From Beroe forskalii (lineage: Eukaryota; Ctenophora; Nuda; Beroida; Beroidae), in NCBI GenBank assembly GCA_011033025.1, contig WFMF01000003.1:434001-498000 (forward strand): DNA of 64,000 nucleotides. Reading direction: 5' to 3'. Below are positions 33,526 through 45,091 of the stretch, in pieces (within the stretch, counting starts at the first letter, position 1; every line of letters starts with the position of its first letter). The position numbers and the translations under genes were made by a program. The notes below the pieces were generated by a model. The model saw only the letters and a program-made list of their open reading frames with translations. It did not search any database and was not told where the DNA came from.

Positions 33526-35134
33526 ATGATATGCCACAGACAAAACAAAACGACAAGATTTTGTGATTACGTCAACGAATCACATCATCACTAAATCACC
33601 CAAAAAACTCTTACATATCACGTTAGCCCAGTAGGTTACAAATCATGTCCCAGACTTGCATGACGGCAAGCTCCCACAGCGCCACAAACTGCTGCTGACA
33701 TCATCATTCCAGAGGAGTACACAGTCGACGCATTCTCCAATACATTTCTTCAGGAGGACACTGTGACAAGTGAAGGTCACCGAGTTCTTATCTTCTCCAG
33801 TGACATTGCACTTGATGCTGCGAATAGCGCGACTGTTCACCTCATTTATGGCGCGACGGGACTTTCAAGGTATCGCCACCACAGTTTCACACAGCTCTGG
33901 GTCATACGAGGACACTTCGCGCACAATACTGCTCTTCCCATCGTCTATGCACTTCTCGAAAACAAACGATTTTGCTTCTTATTTGACTGTCATCAGATAT
34001 CTTTCTCAAAGATGCCCACATCTCAATCCAGTGACTATTGTATTAGATTTTGAAAGCAGAGCATAACTCGTTTAAGTCAGTTTACCCGAGGGCAGACATT
34101 CAGGGTTGCCCTTTTCCATTTCAATCAGCTCCAGCTTAGGCAGTTCAGGGCATCCCGATTACCTTGCTGACCATCCTCTCCGCCAGCTTCTCTGGTCGGT
34201 GTACGGCCCTGCCATTCCTCCCAGTTCCTGATGTCATATCTGCATGGACAGAGTTGAAGACTGCCCTGTTCAGTCTGCGTCCAATAGCTGCCATTTCGAA
34301 ATACATTGCGTATTTCGAAAAGAACTGGATTTTCAACGCATCCTATCCTATTGCCATGTGGAACGTCTCTACAGCTGTTGAGTACGAGGAACCCAGGACT
34401 AATAACGCTTCTGAAGGCGGAACAATGGACTTGCTCGGATGTTCAAGTCACAGCATCCAACCATCTGGACATTCATTGAAGGACTCCTTGCATATCACGG
34501 CAGGCAAGAGACGAAGTTCTGCAGTTGGATCAAGGAGAAAACCCGAATGAGCCCCAGGAAACGTAAATGGAGAGCGCGAAGAGAAACTGAAACGTCTGGT
34601 TGATGAGTACGATCCATGCAGAAAACTTAAATTCATCCATACGATTGGTTGTAACTTTTCTTAAGGTTAAGTTATTTTTGTAAATTTCAAGTTATAACGA
34701 TTGCATGTATGAATCTTTTAAAGTATTTCCTTATTTCAGATTTTACTAGAATACTACAGATGCATCAGAGACATTCCTTTACTATGCCAACCCATTATCA
34801 ATCTTTCGTGGTGATGTAGTTTCTTGTATCGTATTCAAGTGTTCACTTTATTACTGAATAAACAGACGCTTTCCTTTACCCTATTGCAATGAAAGAAAGC
34901 AATTACCCGATACATTAGTAAGGATTAGTCAGCAACGTGGCATGTAATGTAATTCAAAGCTGAAATGTAGGGTTATACTTTGTTTATTTAACTACCTCAT
35001 ACAGTGGGCAACGGCGACTGTGGGTAATGGGGTCGATTTGGTACTCTATGACCACGATCAGTACCTGTGGTCATAGGGGGACTGGTGGTCATAGGGGACC
35101 GTGGGCATACGGGACTGTGGGCATACAGTACTGG

Positions 35135-35300
35135 AATCTTCTTCCATGTGACAACATTTCTGTATACCTCATTCAAGGCATTGGAAATCTCTACACCTTT
35201 AAAGCTTTTTAAGACTACCCCAGACAGCTTCATTTAATGAGGTGGTCTTAGTCTCTGGGTCAGGAAGGTCCACTTTGCAGATTCATTTCCTTCAACCTCA
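35135..35300 (-). pseudogene. Retroelement ORF, upstream half, split by the MULE
   Basis: Minus-strand reading contains NESAKWTFLTQRLRPP, a stop, then NALNEVYRNVVTWKK. The frame continues into the segment at 31299 once the MULE and one duplicated 9-mer are removed. Confidence 0.55.
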
Positions 35301-35323
35301 CTTAGCTGATCTGTTTGATAACT

Positions 35324-36950
35324 TAAAAATAAAATAAATAAATAAATAATAAATAAATAATTTGGTATTCAACCATCACATCATAACATTTTACAAGAAA
35401 CATTAGCTCCCATTGAAAACACACCATCAAACACAGGTGTCCACTGTCCACTGTTCATTTCAATGAAATATAATTTAAATTATGAAATAGAGATTTAAAA
35501 ATTAATTTCAGCAATTTCATATGATGGGATAAAAAACATTTGACTTTTAGAAAGAATCCCTGATGTTGGTTCTTTTCTCTTTGCCACAAATGGATTACTT
35601 TTTAAATATTGATTAAACTTTTTCCTTATTAGTCAGATAATTATTCCCTTCTATTTTTTCTAACACCAAGTTGAAACATACCAAAAGTTGTTTGGACTAA
35701 TAGTACATGTATCCCTCTTATAGCTTTATAGCACTCTAAACTAGCTTTGAAAATGTCAATAGTTGAAGCATCCTTATATTTGGGTAGATCATTCCAAAAA
35801 CCTCTAACCCTTTCTAAAAATAAAGTTACTAGGTATTCATTCTACCAATATCTTTAGAATAAGACACACTCTTATGCTTATAAGTTAATAAATTTCTCCT
35901 ACTTCTACTACATTTAAACAAGTCTTGACAATACTGAACTTTATTGCTAACAACCTTAAAGTTTCAATTAGATCCCCTCTTATCCTTCGTTCTGCCAATT
36001 CAATCTAATCTCAAACTTCTGCTCACTGTAGGAGTGTACTATGCCATTTATTAGTCTGGTGAAACGTCGCTGGACACCTTCAGGTCCAAGATGGTACCTC
36101 AGTTCCCATGGCGGAGCAGCAGGACACCAAAACATTATAAAGCTTTGGCCGGATAAGAGCTTTATAGATTCTCTAACATTATATCAATGTCTTTAGCAAC
36201 AACATTTCTACTTATCCAAGCAATAGTTCTATTAGCATCCTTACTGTAATACACTTATTGATACTTCCCCAGAGTAAGTCGTTTTCATTAAAACACCTAA
36301 GTCCTTTTCTAAGCAAGTTTCTTCAAGGACCTATCATCTAATTTATACTCGTTTCTAGGATTATCATTCAATTCAATGTGCATGACTTTGCATTTTTCTG
36401 TGTTAAACTTCAAAAGCAAGTTTCTTCCCAGTTCTCAAGTGATTTCAAATCCATATTAGTATCATCATACTTAGCAGCATTTGCAACAACTTTTAATCAT
36501 CAGCAAATATTTTAGTGACATTTTTCATCCCATTAGGTAAGTCGTTAATGTAAAGTACAAACAGCAAGGGACCCAAAACTGATCCCTGTGGTACACCTGA
36601 TTTCACAATCTTAGAACTAGAATATTCTCCCTTATGATAGTCTTCATTGTTCTATTTGATAGAAAATCCTGAATAATTGCAAGTACCTTACTGCTAAACC
36701 CATAATTCTCTAACTTTATCAGAAGCCTATAGTGTGGAACAGTATCAAAGGCCTTCATAAAGTCAAAGTACAGTACATCTACAGGATACCCCTCTTCAAG
36801 CAAATCAATGATATTGTCAACAGTCTCTAGAAGGTTAGACAAGCATGATTTACGTGGAACAAACCCATGCTGATCCTCAGTTATATCATCTTCAATAAAA
36901 TTCAAAATATGTTGTCTCAGAAATTTCTCATAAACTTTACATATAAATAA
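35324..36950 (-). mobile_element. CR1-like LINE fragment, minus strand
   Basis: Begins on the right with reverse transcriptase (QHGFVPRKSCLSNL, VLYFDFMKAFDTVPH; open frame 36905-36603). After a frameshift come GVPQGSVLGPLLFVLYINDL and an IFADD catalytic box followed by a stop (36600-36490). Downstream pieces RVRGFWNDLPKY and VFKAS-like words (35850-35740) fit the CR1 C-terminus. The 3' end is a TTTA-repeat tail at about 35324-35362. Multiple stops and frameshifts make it dead. It is a different subfamily from the element at 2613-5281, judging by the IFADD and INDL boxes. Confidence 0.8.
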
Positions 36951-39440
36951 TAAATAAATATTGACAATTATAAAGCACTTCTTTTAAGCAAGCTTTCACA
37001 CAGAGTGCTTGCAACATATGTCCTACATGTTGATAAATAAATAAATTATGATTAACTTCAAAGAAATCTTAAATTAGTTTAGAATCTAAGATGTCATAGC
37101 AGTAAAGCTAAATTCCTAATAAAGTAATAACTAATAAATAAACAAACACAACACAAACTGGAGTGATGAAAACTACAAGAAAAACTCTTCGTGCAAACTC
37201 TCGCCGCGAATTCTCCAACGAACCCATATATAACGGACCGATATCAAAAGCAAAACGAAAACTTTATGTCAGTAAGAGTTTCGCCGCATTGGATCAAGGA
37301 TGTAACAAACGGATATTTGTGATCAAATGAAGGAGCCATAATCATGATAATAATATCATGTATTTCTATCCTGTTAAAAGTAATGCGGTGACGGGAATGC
37401 TAATCTGTACAAATTCAATTAACTGAGGCGATACTGTGGCACCATACACTCACAGTTACATGCAGTGTACAATGTACACAATGTATAATTGTATAAACAA
37501 CAACGGCCTGCTATACACGCGTGCGAAGTCCGCTGATTTGATTATATTCGACCCTAGTGGACACCGCACACCGCATGATGTAATGACTCCCATAAATTAA
37601 TTGACTTATCATGTGCCCTGCCAAGAATATACTATGCCGAGCAATAATTAGATTCACAAAAACATGGATCATTGACGCAATGCGCCTTTATGGGTCAACC
37701 CACTGTTTACGTCACTATTCGATCAAAAATGACGTAAAAAAGGGAGCTGCCAATCAATTTTCTGACTCGACGAAGTGTATCAAACGTAGATTACGTAATT
37801 TATATTTCAAAGAAGATTCCATGACTGGTGGCACCAGTGCTGAATGCACACACCAATACACTGGAATAAGTACAAAGTCCGGTGGTCCCGCGAAATTCTA
37901 TCTGCCATCTCACTGCATAATATTATGCCCTCTCATAGCGAAAGGAAAACATACAGCGGCAGTTGACAGTCCTACAGTCACACGGACTATACCTACTCTA
38001 CAACAGCAACATAAACGTTATATGCACGCTTATACAAGGTGTACAAGACACAAGCAAGCGTGTAAAGTTGATTAGTTGATGCACTTTGGTGTTGATTCCA
38101 TAAAAATGTTAGGAAAACAAATCAAACAAAATTTGATAGATTTTTTCTTGCCGGTCAATGTGAATGAATCTCAATACTGAAAAACTTTGCCTATTGCAGC
38201 TGAAAAACTCACCTAAGACCGAATTATACGGATGATATTGATGATTATACCCCCCCTCTATACCGCATGGATACGTGTCACATTAGGATGCTGTGAGGTG
38301 CGCTAACCATAATATACTCTTTCTGAGTACCATAATATTATACTCTACTTCTCTCAATAACAACATGTTATGCAACACTTGGTCAAATCATTTAGGAATT
38401 TAATGTTTATTAAAAAAAATATGCTCAAAGAAAGGATTATTTGGGGCCAATATTGATAAACGAATATTTTATATTTATTCTGTTACGTAGTCGAATTGCA
38501 GAGTAGGTACCTACCGTTCTTATATCACTCGACCTACCGAACTTTTTTCGGCCATTCCTTAGCGCAAATGTCAATGATTTCAATATTTATCCAAGACTTT
38601 AATGAAATAATGATAACACCAATTTTGAAGTAGAAGTTCAAATTCTCCTGTTTCAGTGACATTATCTGGTTTATGTTATGTGAACTCAGATAAGTAGGCA
38701 TTAACAAGATTTCGTCTCCACCAAAATATTAGAAAAAAAAGGGAGAAATTTGCTTTTTCAAGATATTTTAACTGCATTTCAGCATTTCATCTCTAGATTT
38801 CCAATGTTTCTATCCATTCAGGCATCATGAGTCATGACGTAATGTTTACCATGCTCTATTTTTAGGGATCCAAACTGATAATTATCTTCGCAGCTTCCCA
38901 TTTTGAGGGGATCATGTTTTTGGGACCTCATTATCGCCATTAAATATTGATATGCCATCTTAACCGCCTATAAATATGCGGTTAAGATGACGTCATCATC
39001 ATAGTGCAAAGTGGTAAATCAATGACATTGAAGTTGGACCTTCGTATTTTTCCGCACTGGAATTTTGAATTATTTTTATCCCAATCTTTATTTAAATATT
39101 TGGACATTATGTTTTGTTGTGCTTTAGGCTAATTAGAACCTTATTTGCAACTCATTTACAAATACCAATAATTAGATTTTAAGAAAAATGTGCCGATTGC
39201 AAACTTTTTCAATATTTTGTTACGATAAGTGCAGAGATAAGAGAATTTTTATAAATCAAATCAATTTCTGGCAATTTAGTTATGAAATACATGCGCGAAT
39301 CTAAAATTTGATCGGGTTGTTTAAAACATTGGAATTCTTGAAAAATGAACCTGAAAAAGATATAATTTAGGAAAATTGTTGCTTCATACTATGGAATATT
39401 GGATACTGATTTGAACATGGATTAGCAGTAATAAACCTGT
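36951..39440. other. No supported gene
   Basis: AAAT/TAAA microsatellite patches near 36943-36960 and 37033-37046. The longest frame (37611-38075, plus) has no recognisable domain, hydrophobic segment or coding-like bias. A hairpin CATCTTAACCGC / GCGGTTAAGATG with a 10-base loop lies at about 38956-38989. Confidence 0.4.
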
Positions 39441-39460
39441 CAAGCAGGCTTTTCTACGTC

Positions 39461-39520
39461 TGACATCATCACTTTATTCCACTATAAAAAGTATAAGTCT
39501 CACTCTCGTCTAGTCAGCTC
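39461..39520 (+). promoter_or_regulatory. Candidate TATA promoter with JUN/CRE-like site
   Basis: TGACATCA (39461-39468) lies 15 bp upstream of a TATA box (TATAAAAA at 39483-39490). An initiator-like TCAGCTC follows about 31-33 bases downstream (39514-39520). The spacing is right for a TATA promoter. No coding sequence was found downstream, so it could drive a non-coding RNA or be a retroelement LTR remnant. Confidence 0.3.
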
Positions 39521-39569
39521 ACTCTCAATCGTGATTACTGTGATTTAAAAAGAACTGTGTGATTTTAGC

Positions 39570-42500
39570 ATATACTCATATATTTCTGATGAAGTCGAAA
39601 ATATTTGGCACGATATTTCGTGTGTTTTACCTTATCACGTTTTCATCATTGCTGACGAAATATCGAGTGAGCTGTGTGATTGAATTGTAAAATGCTGGTG
39701 ATTGATGATGTAGATCCTAGATAATATGTGCAGATACGTGAAGATATGAGGTATAATATATGATGACTCAGATACGAATAGATAGAAAGGTCCATGACCT
39801 ACTGATGACGCAATGTACCCAGTGTAGGTAATCAGTATTTGTAAATGTCATGTGATTGATTTCACAGTTTCACAATGACACTATCGTTACTTAAGTTGAG
39901 AATTTTACAGTTTTATGTTTTTTCCGATGATGATCGACGAGTGCAGTGGTTTTATGAAATGTGTTGTCTTCATTCTTTGTCTTCGTTTGTTGTTTTGCAA
40001 CAAGCTTTCATGTGGGTCTATAATACATAGACATTTGCCTGATTGGCTCCACTACATTGGTTAGACCCTCACCCAGAAGGCTCGGGCCAAAACCTGATAC
40101 ATCCCTCGGGCTTACGCTCTCAGGAAATTTCCCATAATGAACCCGATAGGCGCGTGTCTGTGATTTTTATTCATTATTACCACCTACCAGATTTACTTGT
40201 TATGGATGAGATTGAGATGGCCATAATTTGCCAAAGGATCCTTACTTAATTTCTATTGCAGATTAAATGGGAAACAGAGATTTCAGCACAATAGCAAAAA
40301 GGTATCAGCCAAAACGGCAAAATGAGTCAATCGATTAAAGCCAACCAGGAATTTAGTTTTTGATTTTTTGCACCAATAACTTAACTTTCCTCTAACAATC
40401 GCATACTTTCTGACGGTCAATTCTATTTGAAATTCTTTTTTTACTCAAATAAAAGTCTTCAAGATTATAGTTCTCAAGTAACCGAGATGTACCTAACAAA
40501 ATAGTGAATTATTTGTAATCTTTAAATCATATTTCAATTTAAACTTGATTGAATCTTAATTGCCAATCTATTCAATGATTCTTCACGAATATATCGTAAG
40601 ATCTTTATCATTTCCTGATATTTTCGAAGCAGCGTTAACCGTTACAACTCTTCCCTAATAAACCAACCATTTTCCAAATCCGATGATTAAACTTTCTTTT
40701 GTTTTGAACCGAGTGAAACGTTTCATTCTCCCATTTTTCTGTTCTTAAATTAATATTTGAGAAGTTTTCTTTTCATTCATCAAATAATATCATTAAAATC
40801 ACCTCGAAAGTGATAACTTTTGCCGATCTAACTCACGTGAGAATGCTTATTTCGTTAAAATTTGTCCGTGAGTCCCTGGAGAGATATTTACGAGATTAAA
40901 CAATCGCAGATCACCAGAGGTGTGTGGTCTCCCGTTTTTAATGAATTCTAATGTACTTAATGCCGGTTTTTGGTGGGATTCTCTCTGAAGGTCACGCACG
41001 TTTCTGATACGCGGAAGATATGTGATGCCATTATCATGATTTAGAATGCTCAGTTGATGACGTCAGACTGTTTACTTTACTACAGCGGCACCTTGAAATA
41101 CCTACTCATGTGATTTTTAGTTCCAATGATTTAATTACATGGCTCAGCGAAAAAATTCTTTCAAACGATGGTATATTCCATTTGTTTACTTCAGTAGGAA
41201 ATAGAAACAATTTGAGTTAGGAAATAGAAACAATTTGAGTAAACTTAGGCCCCTTGCCGGCGCCTCTTGAAAACATTAATCCAATAGATTAAATTTATTC
41301 ATTGATATTCTGAAAAAATGAACACAGGGGTAAAGTCCAATACGATTGGACGATTCCTTTTTCTAATAGATGGTGTTTCAAAAAATAAAGATGGTACGTC
41401 AAAGAAGGAAAGGCCGGGGCGCTTGGTGAGCTGATCAAGGCATCATGCGGCAATATTATGAGTACGAAATGAGTATTCAATAATTCAGTTATTCATCGGT
41501 GATAAGTTGACCAAACATAGATAATAGATATGTCGTCCAAACATAACCCTGCGTTAGATACCAGTTCGCTTCAAAGCATTTATTCCTTTGGCAGAATATA
41601 TTTGATATTTTGAGATCACGTTGCTCACGTTTCCAGGCAAAAGTGAAGAAGTTTTGCCAAAATAAAGTAGATCGATTGCACGGAGGTCACTCCCACGTCA
41701 AGTTACACCTCTTCCATTCAATTGATTAGTAATAATTTCAGTACATCATCTACAAGTTGGTACCCTGTATTGATACTGTGGCCAGTATCAATTATTTTAA
41801 AAAACCCTCCGCGAGAGTACAAATCCGGTTGAAACCTGCAAAACCGGCTGCATATAGGTAGAATGTGGCGGTTGTACAACCTGCTAACCCTTCTGAGTTT
41901 TTGAGTTTTGACCTTTGTACCACTCCCACACATCTAAAATGCAGCACCTTTATCAGTAATATGTGAAGGTGGTACCTGCTGTACCATTTACCAGCTGTTT
42001 ATCAGCTGCACCTGGTTCTGACTAATAGAGTGAAAGCGCATGGTAGAAAAATATCTTTAAAAGTTAAGATCTTAATTCTCATGGTTTCCCCTTGCACTTT
42101 ATATCTATTGATACAAAAGTCATGATCAATGCTTCATAATCAAAGTTCATACCATTCTGTTATAGCTGAGCATCTGGCCATAACATTTTCTATTAGCAGA
42201 GCAGATTGTCATACCATCTTCTGGATACTCTGTCCTGGTATCATCCCCACCGTTGCGAACAACCTCCACATTCGTCAGCCTGCCCATAGCAACTCATATA
42301 CTAACACAGCATTAGGCAAATCAACATCATCAACTCACCACTTTGAGCTTTGATAATGACGTCATCACAGCCCCATATCTACCTTGCTAGCAGGAAAATA
42401 GAAACACAGCATTAGTATCCAATACTAAGTAGCCGGAATATGATGTCACTTTGTGTATGATTACCCTACCTATTTATTGGCAATTACAGGATAAAGTCTG

Positions 42501-43100
42501 CAAATATATTGTTTTGTGCACAATTATACACAATATATTGTATTGTTTTATGACACAAATGAAAAATACACATTTCCACGTGACGTCAGCATTTGGGTTT
42601 GAAGTGGGCAATTATTGACGTGTTAAACCGCCTTCTTAACAGGGTTTAGGTGTGTTCTTTAGTCTGAGACTAATGTTAATATACCAAGTTCTCTCCGGTT
42701 CCGTGTAAATTCTTTGCGAGGTACCGTGTAAATTGTGTGTGTACCGTGTAACTTGGGTGTACACAGTGTGTACCGTGAAAATTGTTTGTGTATAGCCACT
42801 GTACGGACAACTCTTAGACAACTCTTACACTCGTATGGGTACCGGGTTATGTTTGCCCAGGAAGCAGGAAAACCGGTAAAACATATTCCCAAGCCTCCAG
42901 TTAGTTAGCTCAACTGAAAACTTCCTTTTGAGTTTTGAGACTCTGGGAACTGCCCTAAGGAGCTAAGGATTGGAGTTGTTCTTCAGTTTCCTGTTTCCGC
43001 CGTCTTCCATTGTACAGAAGAACAAAACTAGTTTAACTTTAAGCCGCCTTAAAATATAATAAAAGTTTTAAATGGTCAAATATATATAAAAGACAATGGA
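39570..43100. other. No supported gene
   Basis: AT-rich intergenic DNA. A 22-bp direct duplication (GGAAATAGAAACAATTTGAG) occurs at about 41199-41240. Repeated CCGTGTAA(A/C)TTG and GTGTACAC words occur at 42700-42790. No frame with a domain. Confidence 0.4.
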
Positions 43101-43118
43101 GACATTCCCCTGCCAAGC

Positions 43119-43396
43119 ACGTGCAGGGAAGGAGACAAAGTTATTTCAAGACACATGCTTTTTACGGAAATCTCTGTCAATTTCATCATGCAATATGATA
43201 TGTAGCTCCAAATTAAGGCAATCAATATGCATGAAAATAGTGGACGGTTGAGGGGATGTCCTGATTTGACATGTTGAATTGAGTTGCTGTGACGTGCCCG
43301 TCTATTTTAGGTTTTAGTGCAGACTCTGCCAGTTTCCGGGGTCTTATTGCACGTGTCCCTATTACACGTGACATGACCATATCACCTGTGTCACGT
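43119..43396. promoter_or_regulatory. Cluster of CACGTG E-boxes
   Basis: Four exact CACGTG hexamers near 43119, 43350, 43364 and 43390, three of them within about 45 bp. This hexamer binds bHLH-PAS, MYC/MAX and related factors in animals. There is no gene close by, so any role would be as a distal element. Confidence 0.35.
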
Positions 43397-43409
43397 GCCG
43401 ATATGTCAT

Positions 43410-44720
43410 GACAAGAGCGAACACAATCCATCAGACTATAAACCCTAACGCATGGAGACCCTCTTTCAATCAAGAGTCAAGACCTTGAATATGTGTAATG
43501 AAATTGATACACATGTCATGTCGTCATTCTTCTAAAAATGTATAAATTACCGCATGCGCGCATCGTATCAGTGTGTAATGAATCCTGGATTGATAAGCAC
43601 CCAACCTAATTAACTAATCAGACCCAATTAAGCATTGTCCGAGTGGGTGCTGTGTATTGATAATTGCTGCTATTTACAGGACACATTACGTAGCCGTTCT
43701 GCACTCACCAGTAGCTGTACAGCCATACCACGTATATGAGTGTATGAGTGAGCCGTCATGAGTGGTTTGATCAAGGTAATGGCTTTCTGTACATGAGTCT
43801 GCTGTAGGTTTGTTTTTTTTACTGTTTTTACACTGACGAGGCTAAATTCATGTGAAAATTCAAAGGTAGGTACCTGGTACTGGTAGGTACGTCACAACGT
43901 CAACGTGTTCACGCCATAGAATGCACCATCGGGGTTATAATCGTTGGATGATTGTACCTAGAGGTACCTGGTACCTGCATAAACGAGCAGATATTTTATT
44001 TAGACGAAAGAAAGGCGAGAAAGAGGGAAATTGAACCGCATTTTTGATTGAGTCAGGGAGAAAATCCAGTCTCCCGTACCGGATGGAGTTATCAAAACAC
44101 TTAAATCACTTGATCAAGTTAACTGTTAAAAGTGGCACCACGGATAACAGCACCGGAAGACAACTTTAGAAAGTTAAGAAGCTCATCCTATAACATATAG
44201 CAAAGAAGAACGTATATCCATAATCGTGTGTCTGCCATGTTGAGCTGAGGGGGATGAGGTCATCACATGTAACGTGTTATTACTGCATTCCTGTATTTAA
44301 TATATGTTATAACAACGTCAAACACACCCTACACATAACACAGAGGGAGGTATGTGCGATTTATTATTAGCAGAACTTGGCACTTCCGTCATCCCTTCGA
44401 CCAGAGTCTAGAATAGCTTCATACTTCCATAGGTGGATAATGAATAATCTAGCCCTGTGGATCATATGATCCAACCCTGTGGAGTGTGGACTCTGAGGTC
44501 CAGCCTTTTGAACTGTATAATCTTATAATCCAATTCTTTGGATTGTATCTCATTTTGATTCATTAGATTTCACTCGAAGAATTAAGAACTTTTTAGGCTC
44601 AAAGTCTGAGGGAATCTCAGAGGATCTCTGAGAATCTCAGAAAAATCAAAAGAAACTTTTAGCTCAAAACTTCAATAAGTTTCTTATGAAAAAAGTAGAA
44701 GTCATGACTCATGAGTCAGA
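43410..44720. other. No supported gene
   Basis: Several GGTAC(C) repeats near 43865-43980. A relic of the AAGTTTCTTA iteron family appears at about 44570-44690. No gene. Confidence 0.4.
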
Positions 44721-44728
44721 GTTGTAAT

Positions 44729-45083
44729 CTAAGATGAGAAGTACGTATGATACCGGGCCACAAGTACGTACTAGTACGGACCATTTGAGAAGTACGTACC
44801 CGTACCGGGCGTACGATTGAAAAATATTTTTTGAAAATCAAAATTTATTGTGGAGGTTCGATCATTATTGTTACACACATTTGTACGTGAATGACGCCCT
44901 AAAACGCTTCAGCAGAGTTCTAGAATTTGCCTCATATATCCTTAGTGCCACATGCTCCGTCTTTTCCCGCGTTTAGCAATATAATTCATGAATTTCCCTA
45001 TACGTACTTTTCACCAGGATTTAAAAAGTACGTACTAGTACGGTTCATTTAAAAGTACGTACCATACATACTTCTCATCTTAG
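44729..45083. mobile_element. 355-bp MITE with perfect 8-bp duplication
   Basis: Ends CTAAGATGAGAAGTACGTA and the inverse TACATACTTCTCATCTTAG. A perfect duplication GTTGTAAT flanks it (44721-44728 and 45084-45091). The body repeats AGTACGTAC several times. An 8-bp duplication fits hAT or some MULE elements; the CTAAGATG end is not a typical hAT end, so the superfamily is open. A truncated relative starts near 46181 (CTAAGATGAGAAG, then TACCGGGCGTA). Confidence 0.88.
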
Positions 45084-45091
45084 GTTGTAAT

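Larger units (their letters stand above)
31815..34665 (+). pseudogene. FLYWCH zinc-finger MULE transposase, frameshifted
   Basis: The first part (31815 to about 32403) has a Ser/Thr-rich N-terminus holding a perfect 117-bp tandem duplication, then a FLYWCH domain (FIRGRRGGQQACYRGYIY, YWQCRN, CTARL). It is followed by AAGGTATGG, a plausible splice donor. After about 1.2 kb the MULE catalytic region begins near 33690: DIIIPEEY, HRVLIFSSDIALDAA, QLWVIRGHF, LPIVYALL. The frame shifts after that and continues with VTIVLDFESRA. It shifts again to DVISAWTEL, YFEKNWI and RTNNASEG (34200-34410), with a final shift before the basic tail that ends near 34662. The first catalytic Asp, normally in a DGTF-like context, reads IYGATG here. 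At least three frameshifts and this change mean no active enzyme. Confidence 0.8.
31300..35134 (+). mobile_element. FLYWCH-MULE DNA transposon, 3.8 kb, decayed
   Basis: Left end starts CGGTAACCGTACCCTATGCC; right end finishes GGGCATACAGTACTGG. Flanks ATTCTTCTT (31291-31299) and AATCTTCTT (35135-35143) form a 9-bp duplication with one mismatch, as expected for Mutator-like elements. Both ends carry repeated CAGTCCT(C/G)TATGCCCAC-type subterminal words (31310-31445 and 34995-35130). Inside are a FLYWCH domain, an iteron-rich middle part and a broken MULE transposase. It interrupts a minus-strand retroelement ORF. Confidence 0.82.

Noticed and set aside
37611..38075. 154-codon open frame
   Set aside because: No domain, membrane segment, coding-like composition or splice support. 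It may be a chance frame.
39585..39640. CTGATGA followed by GAAA, resembling a hammerhead ribozyme core
   Set aside because: There is no room for stem II between CTGATGA and GAAA, and no correctly placed GUC-type cleavage site was found. The resemblance is to short words only.
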